Below are positions 9,013 through 16,755 of a stretch of DNA of 41,497 bases, piece after piece. The position numbers and the translations under genes are program-made. Source of the DNA: Aliidiomarina sp047920995 (GTDB lineage: Bacteria > Pseudomonadota > Gammaproteobacteria > Enterobacterales > Alteromonadaceae); NCBI RefSeq assembly GCF_047920995.1, contig NZ_JBLRWZ010000024.1:1-41497 (forward strand). The letters are read 5' to 3'. Every line of letters starts with the position of its first letter. Positions within the stretch are counted from its first letter, which is position 1. The notes under the pieces were generated by a model. That model saw only the letters and a program-made list of their open reading frames with translations, searched no databases and was not told the origin of the DNA.

Positions 9013-9106
9013 ACTATGAGTGTTGTTATATAACTTATTACGAAAATGCCTCGATAACCATTATTTTATGCCGCATGCAAGCAACCCGATTGCTAGTAAG
9101 TAGCTA

Positions 9107-10189
9107 TTACTCCACTTGCCACTGTAACGCTCTACCGGCCCAATACGGCACCCAGATTTCACCACCATGAGTAACGGTTTTTGGTGCATGCCATGGTTTT
9201 TGTAACAAGGTAATGGTTTCGGTATTACGTGGGCGGCCATAGAAATCAGCGCCAAAGTGGCTAGCAAAACCTTCAAGCTTATCTAGCGCATTCAGTTGCC
9301 CAAAGGCTTCCGCGTAGAGCTCGATAGCGGTAAAGGCAGAAAAACAGCCAGCACAACCACAGGCCGTTTCTTTTGCCGCTTGCACATGAGGGGCAGAATC
9401 GGTACCGAGGAAAAACTTCGGGTTGCCGCTAATGGCCGCTTGTTGCAGCGCTTCTTGGTGCGTTCGGCGTTTTAAAACCGGTAAGCAATAATTGTGCACA
9501 TGCACGCCACCCACCAACAAATCGTTGCGGTTCATAAGAATATGTTGTGGCGTAATGGTTGCCGCCACTAGATCATGGGCTTCGCGCACAAAATCGGCGG
9601 CATCTTTGGTAGTGATATGTTCTAGCACCACTTTTAAGCGCGGGAATTTCTGGGTAATCGGAGTTAAATACCGTTCTATAAATACCCGCTCGCGGTCGAA
9701 AATATCAATTTCAGGCTCGGTAACCTCGCCATGAATCAATAAAGGCACGCCAAATTCTTGCATGGTTTCTAATACCGGCCCCATTGCATCAATGGTTTTC
9801 ACGCCAGAACTCGAGTTGGTAGTGGCGCCAGCTGGATACAGTTTATAACCGATAATATTCGGGTTTTGCGCTGCTTCGCGCACATCAGCTGGGCTGGTAT
9901 CTTGAGTTAAATACAGAGCCATTAGCGGTTCAAAATTACTTTCTTCCGGCAGCACAGCCATAATGTTACGCCGATATTGCTCTGCCAAAGCTACGGTAGT
10001 AACCGGCGGTACCAGGTTGGGCATTACGATAGCGCGGCGAAATACACGGACGGTAGCGGGCACTGTAATGGCCAGCATATCGCCATCACGAAAATGCAGA
10101 TGCCAATCATCGGGCCGCGTGATAGTTAACGTGGCTGGTGCTGAAGATGCGGTATGAATAGCTGAAATAGAGGGTGCTGTATTCGACAT
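9107..10189 (-). CDS. pyrC: Dihydroorotase (class II, PyrC)
   Basis: Catalyses reversible cyclisation of N-carbamoyl-L-aspartate to dihydroorotate in pyrimidine synthesis. 360 aa against about 348 in E. coli; the extra length is a Ser/Ala/Thr-rich N-terminal extension before TITRPDDWHLHFRDG. Visible active-site features: zinc ligands HLHFRDG near residue 30, the carbamylated lysine in GYKLYPAGATTN near 117, HGEVT, LEHITTKDA, and the aspartate of LGTDSAPH. The ATG at 10189 has GGAG with an 8-nt spacer. It stands as a single gene between macB and the msh operon. Confidence 0.96.
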   Translation of the reverse strand: MSNTAPSISAIHTASSAPATLTITRPDDWHLHFRDGDMLAITVPATVRVFRRAIVMPNLVPPVTTVALAEQYRRNIMAVLPEESNFEPLMALYLTQDTSPADVREAAQNPNIIGYKLYPAGATTNSSSGVKTIDAMGPVLETMQEFGVPLLIHGEVTEPEIDIFDRERVFIERYLTPITQKFPRLKVVLEHITTKDAADFVREAHDLVAATITPQHILMNRNDLLVGGVHVHNYCLPVLKRRTHQEALQQAAISGNPKFFLGTDSAPHVQAAKETACGCAGCFSAFTAIELYAEAFGQLNALDKLEGFASHFGADFYGRPRNTETITLLQKPWHAPKTVTHGGEIWVPYWAGRALQWQVE

Positions 10190-10229
10190 AAAAAAGGCTC
10201 CGCAGGCATTCGTAGAAGTAGTGCTTCAT

Positions 10230-10238
10230 AGAATACCA
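10230..10238 (-). promoter_or_regulatory. Candidate extended -10 promoter of pyrC
   Basis: On the minus strand TGG-TATTCT (extended -10) lies about 40 nt before the pyrC start; a 17-bp spacer would place a poor -35 (TTCGAG) at 10253-10258. Just upstream is a perfect GTTTTC-TC-GAAAAC inverted repeat (about 10248-10261), a possible operator. Evidence is pattern only. Confidence 0.33.
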
Positions 10239-10327
10239 TTAGAGCCTGTTTTCTCGAAAACTTTCTGCCACGTTCCGCAGGTGAAGCGCGTTCAGTTATC
10301 GTTGCCAGAACTGTTACTTATGCCCCT

Positions 10328-12298
10328 TTACTCGCTGGCTAGCGCTTGCACTGGATCGAGCTGCGCCGCTTTGCGCGCGGGCACATAACCGAAGATTAAA
10401 CCGGTTAAGAATGCGCAACCAAACGCCATAATTACTGGGCCAGCCGCAAACACCACACTGTTACCTAAGCTGGAAATAATCCAGGTAATGCCTAAACCCA
10501 AGCCCACCCCAATTAAACCACCCAACAAGGCTACGGTTACCGCCTCTACCAAGAATTGCATGCGTATTTGCGCACCGCGCGCCCCTACTGCCATGCGAAT
10601 ACCAATTTCCCGGGTACGTTCGGTAACGCTCACCAGCATAATATTCATTACCCCGATGCCTCCTACTACCAGTGAAATTACGGCGATTACGCCCAGTAGC
10701 AGGGTCATGGTGTTTTGCGTTTCTGTGGCAGTTTCTATAATCGAGGCCATGTTGCGGATTTGGAAATCCTCAACACCGTGGCGCTCCAACAATAGGCTAT
10801 GTACGGCATCGTTGGCACGTTGCATTACTACCGGATCGCTGTTTTCCACGGCAACCGTTACATTGCGTAGAAAACGTTGGCCAAACAAACGCAATGAGCC
10901 CGTAGAATAAGGTACGAAAACCACATCATCTTGGTCTTGCCCCCAAGGGCTCGCCCCGCGCTCACTCATTATCCCGATTACACGGAACAATACGTTGTTG
11001 ATGAGCATTACCTCACCCAACGGATCCCGATCAGGAAATAGCTGGGTAGCAACCGTTTTACCGATTACCGCAACGGTGGCATACAGATCTTCATCTTCTT
11101 GGGTAAAGAAACTACCGTAAGCAAGATCCCATTGCCGTGCCACAGGGAACATATGATAAGTAGCATTTACTTGTGCTTCTTTATCAAAGCCAGCGCGGCG
11201 CAGGGTACGGTTGCCCGTTAGCTCGGGCACTGCGGCAAGAATATCGGGCAGCTCGTTAATGGCATCTACATCTTCGGGTACCAGCGTAGCCACACTCCAA
11301 CGGCCCCTTTGGTTCGGCGCCCCCGGAAACACGGTAAGCAAGTTCGAGCCCATGGCGCTAATGCGATCCACCACATCTTGGCGGGCACCTTGGCCAATGG
11401 CGAGCATCGAAATTACCGCCGCCACACCAATTACGATACCCAGCAAGGTAAGTGCGGTACGGAAAATATTCTGCCGCAACGCAGTGAATGCGGTAATCAC
11501 TGATCGGCCAGCATCTAGCAATGCCCCCGGCTGGCCGGCGCCGGGCCCCTGAGGTGGTACTACATGGGCGCCTTGTTCTTTGCTGCGAGTATCCGAGAGA
11601 ATGTGGCCATCTTTCAGCTCAATTACCCGATCGGCATGGGCTGCCACTTCGTGATCATGGGTGATTAAGATAATGGTATGGCCTTGCGCTGATAAATCTT
11701 TGAGCAGCGCCATTACTTCTTTACCACTTTGGCTATCGAGCGCACCCGTGGGCTCATCGGCGAGAATAATTTCACCACCGTTCATCAGCGCCCGCGCTAT
11801 GGAAACACGCTGCTGCTGGCCGCCCGAGAGCTCAGAAGGCTTATGATGCATGCGATCTTCAAGGCCTAGGCGAGTAAGCAATTGCTCGGCCCGTTCATGG
11901 CGCTGTTCCGAGCCCATAGAGGTGTAACCGGCCGGCAATTCCGCATTGGCTACTGCTGTAGCCCCACCCAGCAAATTGTATTGCTGGAATACGAAACCAA
12001 ATGCGCTACGCCGCAGGCTCGCCAGCTGGTCTACGTTCATATCCGCAACCGCTTGGCCTTGGAAATGATATTCACCAGTGGTGGGCTTATCCAAGCACCC
12101 AAGAATATTCATTAGGGTGGATTTACCTGAACCCGAGCTACCCACGATGGCCACAAATTCACCGGCATTGATATCAATATTGATACCGTGCAATACCTGG
12201 GTGTTAATCGGCCCCGTTTGGTAGCTCTTGGTAAGGTTACGAATTTTAATCATTGGCTCGCGGCTACTTTCGTTGCCGCTTGAAGCTTGGTTCGCCAT
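10328..12298 (-). CDS. macB: MacB-type tripartite efflux ABC transporter (ATPase-permease fusion)
   Basis: 656 aa, typical MacB length. Residues 1-235 are an ABC ATPase: Walker A GSSGSGKST near 54, signature LSGGQQQRVSIARAL near 158, and Walker B IILADEPTGALDS. A membrane helix near 275-300 is followed by a large periplasmic MacB_PCD domain (MGSNLLTVFPGAPNQ...), then the FtsX domain with three C-terminal helices (ITLLLGVIAVISLVVGGIGVMNIMLVSVTERTREIGIRMAVGA is split by the helix boundary). The protein uses ATP-driven mechanotransmission to push substrates (macrolides, peptides, siderophores, lipoproteins in different species) through MacA and a TolC channel. Follows macA after 4 bp. No TolC gene is in the window; the substrate cannot be read from sequence. 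Confidence 0.93.
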   Translation of the reverse strand: MANQASSGNESSREPMIKIRNLTKSYQTGPINTQVLHGINIDINAGEFVAIVGSSGSGKSTLMNILGCLDKPTTGEYHFQGQAVADMNVDQLASLRRSAFGFVFQQYNLLGGATAVANAELPAGYTSMGSEQRHERAEQLLTRLGLEDRMHHKPSELSGGQQQRVSIARALMNGGEIILADEPTGALDSQSGKEVMALLKDLSAQGHTIILITHDHEVAAHADRVIELKDGHILSDTRSKEQGAHVVPPQGPGAGQPGALLDAGRSVITAFTALRQNIFRTALTLLGIVIGVAAVISMLAIGQGARQDVVDRISAMGSNLLTVFPGAPNQRGRWSVATLVPEDVDAINELPDILAAVPELTGNRTLRRAGFDKEAQVNATYHMFPVARQWDLAYGSFFTQEDEDLYATVAVIGKTVATQLFPDRDPLGEVMLINNVLFRVIGIMSERGASPWGQDQDDVVFVPYSTGSLRLFGQRFLRNVTVAVENSDPVVMQRANDAVHSLLLERHGVEDFQIRNMASIIETATETQNTMTLLLGVIAVISLVVGGIGVMNIMLVSVTERTREIGIRMAVGARGAQIRMQFLVEAVTVALLGGLIGVGLGLGITWIISSLGNSVVFAAGPVIMAFGCAFLTGLIFGYVPARKAAQLDPVQALASE

Positions 12299-12302
12299 CT
12301 GC

Positions 12303-13436
12303 TTAGCCTCGCATCATCCGCATTCCGCCCGGAGGCATTCCAGCTTGAGTAGGAATTACTACTTCATCGCCAGCGCTTATGCCTGATTTGATTTCCGTGT
12401 GCACACGATCGCTGATGCCCACTTCTACTCGCACCGCTTCTGGGCGGCCATTGCGCATTACTTGCACTTCAAACTGGCCGCGGCCTGCTGGGCGCACTGC
12501 ACTGGCTGGCACGGAAACTACACTTTCAGCACTATCCACCACAAAGAACACTTGAGTGGTCATCTGCGGTAACAACACGCCATCTGGGTTAGGAATTTCA
12601 AACAAGGCGTTATAAAGCACTACATTATTTTCAATGCTTGGCGTAGGCTCAATAATATCAAGCTTGCTATACCAACGGTGCCCGCGGTTGCCCAAAGTAG
12701 TGAAATACACATCCATGCCATCACGTAAACGGCTTACATCCGCTTCTGAAACTTGTGCTTCCACACGCATTGTTGATAAATCAGCAATGGTCATAATGGT
12801 TGGCGTAGTTTGTGCAGCGTTCAAAGTTTGCCCACGGCGAGCAACAATGTTAGTAACCGTACCCGGCATGGGTGCAAAAATACGCGTATAGTTCAGATTG
12901 GCTTCATCAGCACGTAATGATGATTCAGTTTGTTCAATTTGCGCTTGCACTGCATCGCGGCGCGCTTCTTCAGCACGCGCGGTTGCTGCGGCACTTTGCA
13001 CAAGCTCTTCCGAAGTGGCGCGATCAACAAAAAGCTTCTCTTGGCGCGCCAAATTAATATTGGCTAAATCCAAGGTAGCTTCTCGTTCACGCTTTTGTGC
13101 TTGTTGAAAACGCAGTTGCGCACGCACGCCATCGAGCCGAGCTTCTAGTACGGTTGCATCAATTTCCGCGAGTACTTGGTCACGCTCAACGGTATCGCCT
13201 ACTTCTACGTGCAATACCTCTAGCTGCCCCGATACCTGTGCGCCTACATCTACAAAATCAAGCGGCTGCAAACGGCCTGTTGCCGTTACTACCACTTCAA
13301 TATTGCGAACTTCTGCTTTCGCGGTATTAATACGCTGTTCGCCATTGTCCTTTGGCCAAATTAACCATGTAGCCACTGCTGCAATCACCACAATGATCGC
13401 TACAGCCCACAACCAGCCACGCCCTGTTTTTTTCAT
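12303..13436 (-). CDS. macA: MacA-type periplasmic adaptor (HlyD/RND membrane-fusion family)
   Basis: 377 aa. One N-terminal membrane anchor (residues about 8-26, WLWAVAIIVVIAAVATWLIW) leads into a beta-barrel/lipoyl/alpha-hairpin adaptor: VTATGRLQPLDFVDVGAQVS (lipoyl half 1), a Gln/Glu/Ala-rich helical hairpin at about 95-170, lipoyl half 2 (IFAPMPGTVTNIVARRGQTL), and the barrel with IEPTPSIENNVVLYNALFEI. It ends with a Gly/Met-rich tail (GMPPGGMRMMRG). It links MacB to an outer-membrane TolC-like channel. GAGGGTGA 7 nt before ATG 13436 supports the start. Read with macB as a two-gene operon. Confidence 0.92.
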   Translation of the reverse strand: MKKTGRGWLWAVAIIVVIAAVATWLIWPKDNGEQRINTAKAEVRNIEVVVTATGRLQPLDFVDVGAQVSGQLEVLHVEVGDTVERDQVLAEIDATVLEARLDGVRAQLRFQQAQKREREATLDLANINLARQEKLFVDRATSEELVQSAAATARAEEARRDAVQAQIEQTESSLRADEANLNYTRIFAPMPGTVTNIVARRGQTLNAAQTTPTIMTIADLSTMRVEAQVSEADVSRLRDGMDVYFTTLGNRGHRWYSKLDIIEPTPSIENNVVLYNALFEIPNPDGVLLPQMTTQVFFVVDSAESVVSVPASAVRPAGRGQFEVQVMRNGRPEAVRVEVGISDRVHTEIKSGISAGDEVVIPTQAGMPPGGMRMMRG

Positions 13437-13460
13437 GTTCTAATCACCCTCTACTAAAGG

Positions 13461-13486
13461 AAAAAACTGCTGGTTTATTCCAGCAG
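13461..13486 (-). terminator. Rho-independent terminator of tdk
   Basis: On the minus strand: CTGCTGG stem, 6-nt loop, CCAGCAG, then six T. The tdk stop codon (13475-13477) sits inside the loop, so the last sense codons of tdk form one arm. It isolates tdk from macA, which starts 25 nt further on. Confidence 0.88.
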
Positions 13487-14074
13487 CTGTCTATTTGTAA
13501 ACCCTACGGCTTCAACCCAATGTTTACGGCAACAACTCACATATCGATCGTTACCACCAATCGCAACCTGTTCTCCGGAGTTCAATGCATTGCCCTGTTC
13601 ATCGCATCGATACACCATGGTGGCCTTGCGGCCGCAAAAACAAATTGTTTTAAGTTCTGTTAATTTATCAGCTATCGCCAACAACCCAGCACTGCCCGGA
13701 AAGGCATTACCAAAAGCATCAGTGCGAATGCCATAGCACATTACCGGCACGTTTAATTCATCTACCACTCGGGCCAATTGCCATACTTGTTCTGGGCTCA
13801 AAAACTGCGCTTCATCTAGCAAGATACAATCAATTACCTGCTGGCTGAGTAACTCTTGCACACGGCGAAACAAATCCGTTTTCGGCGTAAATGTTTCTGC
13901 ACTTCTTGCAAGCCCAAGGCGCGAATGAATTTTGCCCTCTCCGGCTCGGGTATCCAGCGCGGGAGTAAGCAAAACCACCTGCTGATCACGCTCTTCATAG
14001 TTGTATGCTACTTGCAACAACGATGTGCTTTTGCCGGCGTTCATTGCCGAGTACGTAAAATAAAGTGATGCCAT
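13475..14074 (-). CDS. tdk: Thymidine kinase
   Basis: Salvage kinase phosphorylating thymidine to dTMP. I choose ATG 14074 (MASLYFTYSAMNAGKST...), giving 199 aa, close to E. coli Tdk (205); the longer frame from 14191 adds 39 unconserved residues, and a GAAGA precedes 14074. P-loop SAMNAGKST at about 8-16, a Walker-B-like ILLDEAQFL, the thymidine-binding MVYRCDEQG region, and zinc cysteines in CFCGRKATM and CCRKHW near the end. Diverges from add with 167 bp between; both enzymes act in nucleoside salvage. Confidence 0.95.
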   Translation of the reverse strand: MASLYFTYSAMNAGKSTSLLQVAYNYEERDQQVVLLTPALDTRAGEGKIHSRLGLARSAETFTPKTDLFRRVQELLSQQVIDCILLDEAQFLSPEQVWQLARVVDELNVPVMCYGIRTDAFGNAFPGSAGLLAIADKLTELKTICFCGRKATMVYRCDEQGNALNSGEQVAIGGNDRYVSCCRKHWVEAVGFTNRQLLE

Positions 14075-14200
14075 AATGTGTCTTCTTTCGTAATAGTTCG
14101 CATGTGCTTGTGCGTTTTCCGCGCAATACAATAGGGCGGACGATATGCGAGAGTGAATGTTGCTGCAATGCAAAACCGCGCAAACGCACAAAAAATGCGA

Positions 14201-14206
14201 TATAAT
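14201..14206 (+). promoter_or_regulatory. Perfect -10 hexamer upstream of add
   Basis: TATAAT lies 36 nt before the chosen add start. No recognisable -35 is found at 16-18 bp spacing (the positions read GCGCAA or similar), so an activator or a weak basal promoter is possible. Transcription would start near 14213. Confidence 0.45.
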
Positions 14207-14241
14207 TCACCGCTAAATTTATGTGCAGGAGTAATTTACAG

Positions 14242-15498
14242 ATGCAGCCATCAGCAAACCCATCGCAAACCACCTACTCACTTGATTTCATTCGTGAAAT
14301 ACCGAAAGCGGATATTCACCTGCACCTCGATGGTAGCTTGCGGCCACAAGGCCTGATTGAAATGGCCAAACGCAGCAAGATTGAGCTGCCATCATACACC
14401 GTTGAGGGGTTAAAAGAGTTGGTTTTTAAAGACCAATATCAAAACCTTGGCGAATATCTCAATGGCTTTCAATACACCTGCGCCGTGCTTCGTGATGTTG
14501 AGAATATGGAGCAATCGGCGTATGAGCTGGCCATGGATAACCTTGCTGAAGGGGTAAACTACATTGAAGTGCGTTTTGCGCCACAGTTGTTGATGGATCC
14601 TACCGTGGGTATTGGCTTTGATGAGGTAATGCATGCGGTAAACAACGGCTTGGCAAAAGCGAAAGCCGAGTACAATGCCCGCGCCGATGTTGGCCTTTCC
14701 GCTGGGCTGAAGCCGCCATTCGAGTACGGCATTATTAACTGTGCAATGCGTTCGTTTGGCAAGAAAGGCTTTTCACCATACTACACTCAGTTGTTCACTT
14801 TGTTGCGTGATCACGATTCGATGGATGTAATTAAAGCTGCGGCCATGGAATTGATTCGCGCCAGCGTACGCATGCGTGATGAAGATGGTTTGCCGATTGT
14901 AGGTTTAGATATTGCTGGTCAAGAAAATGGTTTCCCGGCACACAAATTTAAAGAAGTGTATGAATACGCACACCAAAACTTTCTGCTAAAAACTGTGCAT
15001 GCAGGCGAAGCCTATGGGGCTGAAAGTATTTTCGCCGCACTCACCACCTGTTACGCCGATCGGTTAGGGCACGGCTACTCGTTGTTTTCACCGGATATGA
15101 TTGAAGATCCGAAGATCACCGATAAAGAAGCGTATAGCCGAGCATTAGCATCGTACATTGCCGATCGCCGCATTGCGGTAGAGGTGTGCCTTACCAGTAA
15201 CATGCAAACCAACCCAAGCATTGGTAATATTAAAAACCACAACTTTGGCCATATGCTAGACAGCCGTATTGCTACGGTAATTTGTACCGATAACCGGTTA
15301 GTATCGAACACTACGGTAAGCGATGAGTACAAATTGGCGCTAGATAATTTCCCCATACCATTAAAGCGCTTAAAAGATATGGTGGCGTACGGCTTTAAGA
15401 AGAACTTCTTCCCGGGTACTTATGTAGATAAACGGGCTTACGCCAAGCACACGCTTGAGTACTTTGATGTAGTAGCGCGTAAGTATGGGTTTATTTAA
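14242..15498 (+). CDS. add: Adenosine deaminase family protein (long form)
   Basis: Zinc amidohydrolase converting adenosine to inosine. Start chosen at ATG 14242 (MQPSANPSQ...), 418 aa: AGGAG lies 10 nt upstream, whereas the frame's earlier ATG at 14221 has none. Motifs: zinc ligands HLHLDGSL near residue 25, EVRFAPQ, HAGEAYG near 253 (third ligand plus catalytic Glu), RLGHGYSL, CLTSNMQTN, and CTDNRLVSNT near 350 (fourth ligand). It is about 85 residues longer than E. coli Add (333); the extra material includes a segment around residues 150-220 (GLSAGLKPPFEYGI...). Because of the length, a related deaminase or a subfamily with altered specificity is possible. It is a single gene closed by a strong terminator. 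Confidence 0.88.
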   Translation: MQPSANPSQTTYSLDFIREIPKADIHLHLDGSLRPQGLIEMAKRSKIELPSYTVEGLKELVFKDQYQNLGEYLNGFQYTCAVLRDVENMEQSAYELAMDNLAEGVNYIEVRFAPQLLMDPTVGIGFDEVMHAVNNGLAKAKAEYNARADVGLSAGLKPPFEYGIINCAMRSFGKKGFSPYYTQLFTLLRDHDSMDVIKAAAMELIRASVRMRDEDGLPIVGLDIAGQENGFPAHKFKEVYEYAHQNFLLKTVHAGEAYGAESIFAALTTCYADRLGHGYSLFSPDMIEDPKITDKEAYSRALASYIADRRIAVEVCLTSNMQTNPSIGNIKNHNFGHMLDSRIATVICTDNRLVSNTTVSDEYKLALDNFPIPLKRLKDMVAYGFKKNFFPGTYVDKRAYAKHTLEYFDVVARKYGFI

Positions 15499-15526
15499 GG
15501 CGTTTCTTTAGCAATAACATAACCAC

Positions 15527-15567
15527 ACCAGTAAAACCCCACCTTTAAGCGGTGGGGTTTTACTGGT
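15527..15567. terminator. Bidirectional terminator between add and the convergent cyclase gene
   Basis: A perfect 17-bp inverted repeat: ACCAGTAAAACCCCACC, 7-nt loop, GGTGGGGTTTTACTGGT. The GC core with A/T-rich shoulders gives a U-run in both directions, as expected between convergent genes (add stop 15498, cyclase stop 15588). Confidence 0.92.
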
Positions 15568-15587
15568 ACCAATGCGGTTAGCTGTTG

Positions 15588-16652
15588 CTATTTAATAACA
15601 ATCGGGTTCACTGGCGAGCCCGAACCACGGGCCATTTTCAATGGTGCAGCACTAAACAAGAAAGTATATTGACCATCTTGGGCACTATCAGCGGCTAAAT
15701 CATCTAACCAATATAACTCACTGAGCACCACTCCTAAATCGCGCATTAGGGCACCATGCAATGGAATCACATAATCATCGCCATTAATGGTTTGTGGCAC
15801 TAATTCCACTGCTAAGTTATCGGAGGCAATCATTGGAATCTCCATTTCATGCACCCAGCGCACTAACTCCTCACTGTAGCATAAACCCGGCTCTGTCATC
15901 GCATCCCAAGTTGCATCGGGCTGGTCATCGTAGTAGCGACCCATAGAGCCGGTGCGAATCAACAGAATATCGCGCTTTTCAATGGTTGCATTTTGCGCGG
16001 CAGCTGTAGCCTTTAAATCATCTAAGGTAACACACGCACTTGGCTGTAACCGACCAATGCGGCCGCCTTTATGTTTGCCCACATCAAGTAAAATACCGCG
16101 GCCAACAATACCATGCTCACCTAACACGCCAATATCCACATGATCATGACCATGCACCGTGCTCTCTGCAGAAACGCCACCATATACCTTATCACCATAC
16201 CAAGCATGGCCTAGCGCATCTACGTGAGTAGTACCTTGCAGATACATAAACACCGCATCATCGGAGTATTTTACCCCACCTGGTAGTGGCGCTAATTTAT
16301 TGGTTGAATACAGCCCTTCATCTTGCGACATAAAGTGCATGGTTGGTACGCGGCCAGGAAATACCGGGCCAACGCCATGGGTCATAGGTAATTGCAACGT
16401 AAATACTTTACCCGATGTTACTGCAGCATTACCTCTAAGTGCTTGCTGTGCATCTAGAAAATTTAGCGCGCCAATTTGATCATCATCACCCCAACGGCCC
16501 CAGTTGCTCGGCATATCCTGTTGCAACTTTTCAATATTACTAGGTTGATAATGGGGATCATGGTTATGCGCCTGAGCTGTTGAATTTACGGCATAGCCTG
16601 CGCTAAAAACTAACGCGCATGCCGCCGCTACTACCGATAGATTTGCTTTCAT
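15588..16652 (-). CDS. Exported cyclase-family (PF04199) metal-dependent hydrolase
   Basis: 354 aa from ATG 16652, preceded by GAGGAA with a 7-nt spacer; an upstream in-frame start at 16679 has no such site. The N-terminus is a signal peptide (MKANLSVVAAACALVFSAGY, cleavage after ...STAQA, about residue 28), so the enzyme is periplasmic or secreted. PF04199 includes kynurenine formamidase and isatin hydrolase. The metal motif HxGTHxDxxxH appears as QGTTHVDALGH near residue 125: the first His is Gln, the His and Asp ligands remain. Other family segments: DILLIRTGSMGRY and the C-terminal VIPLHGALMRDLGVVLSEL. It lies 103 bp after SSADH in the same direction, so it may cleave an ester, lactone or amide that feeds the cluster. 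The substrate is unknown. Confidence 0.78.
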   Translation of the reverse strand: MKANLSVVAAACALVFSAGYAVNSTAQAHNHDPHYQPSNIEKLQQDMPSNWGRWGDDDQIGALNFLDAQQALRGNAAVTSGKVFTLQLPMTHGVGPVFPGRVPTMHFMSQDEGLYSTNKLAPLPGGVKYSDDAVFMYLQGTTHVDALGHAWYGDKVYGGVSAESTVHGHDHVDIGVLGEHGIVGRGILLDVGKHKGGRIGRLQPSACVTLDDLKATAAAQNATIEKRDILLIRTGSMGRYYDDQPDATWDAMTEPGLCYSEELVRWVHEMEIPMIASDNLAVELVPQTINGDDYVIPLHGALMRDLGVVLSELYWLDDLAADSAQDGQYTFLFSAAPLKMARGSGSPVNPIVIK

Positions 16653-16755
16653 GAGTAAGTTCCTCGTTTTAGTTATCATTAGGTAGCCACTGTTGCGTGG
16701 CTTTATTGGTTTGTTATTACTTGTATTTATAGCCTAGGCGGAGATTCTTCGGCGG

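Noticed and set aside
9061..9276. 71-codon minus-strand frame at the end of pyrC
   Set aside because: It overlaps pyrC in another frame, with no ribosome site and no family resemblance.
14075..14191. N-terminal extension of thymidine kinase
   Set aside because: The extra 39 residues are unconserved and cross the divergent promoter region; ATG 14074 matches the family start.
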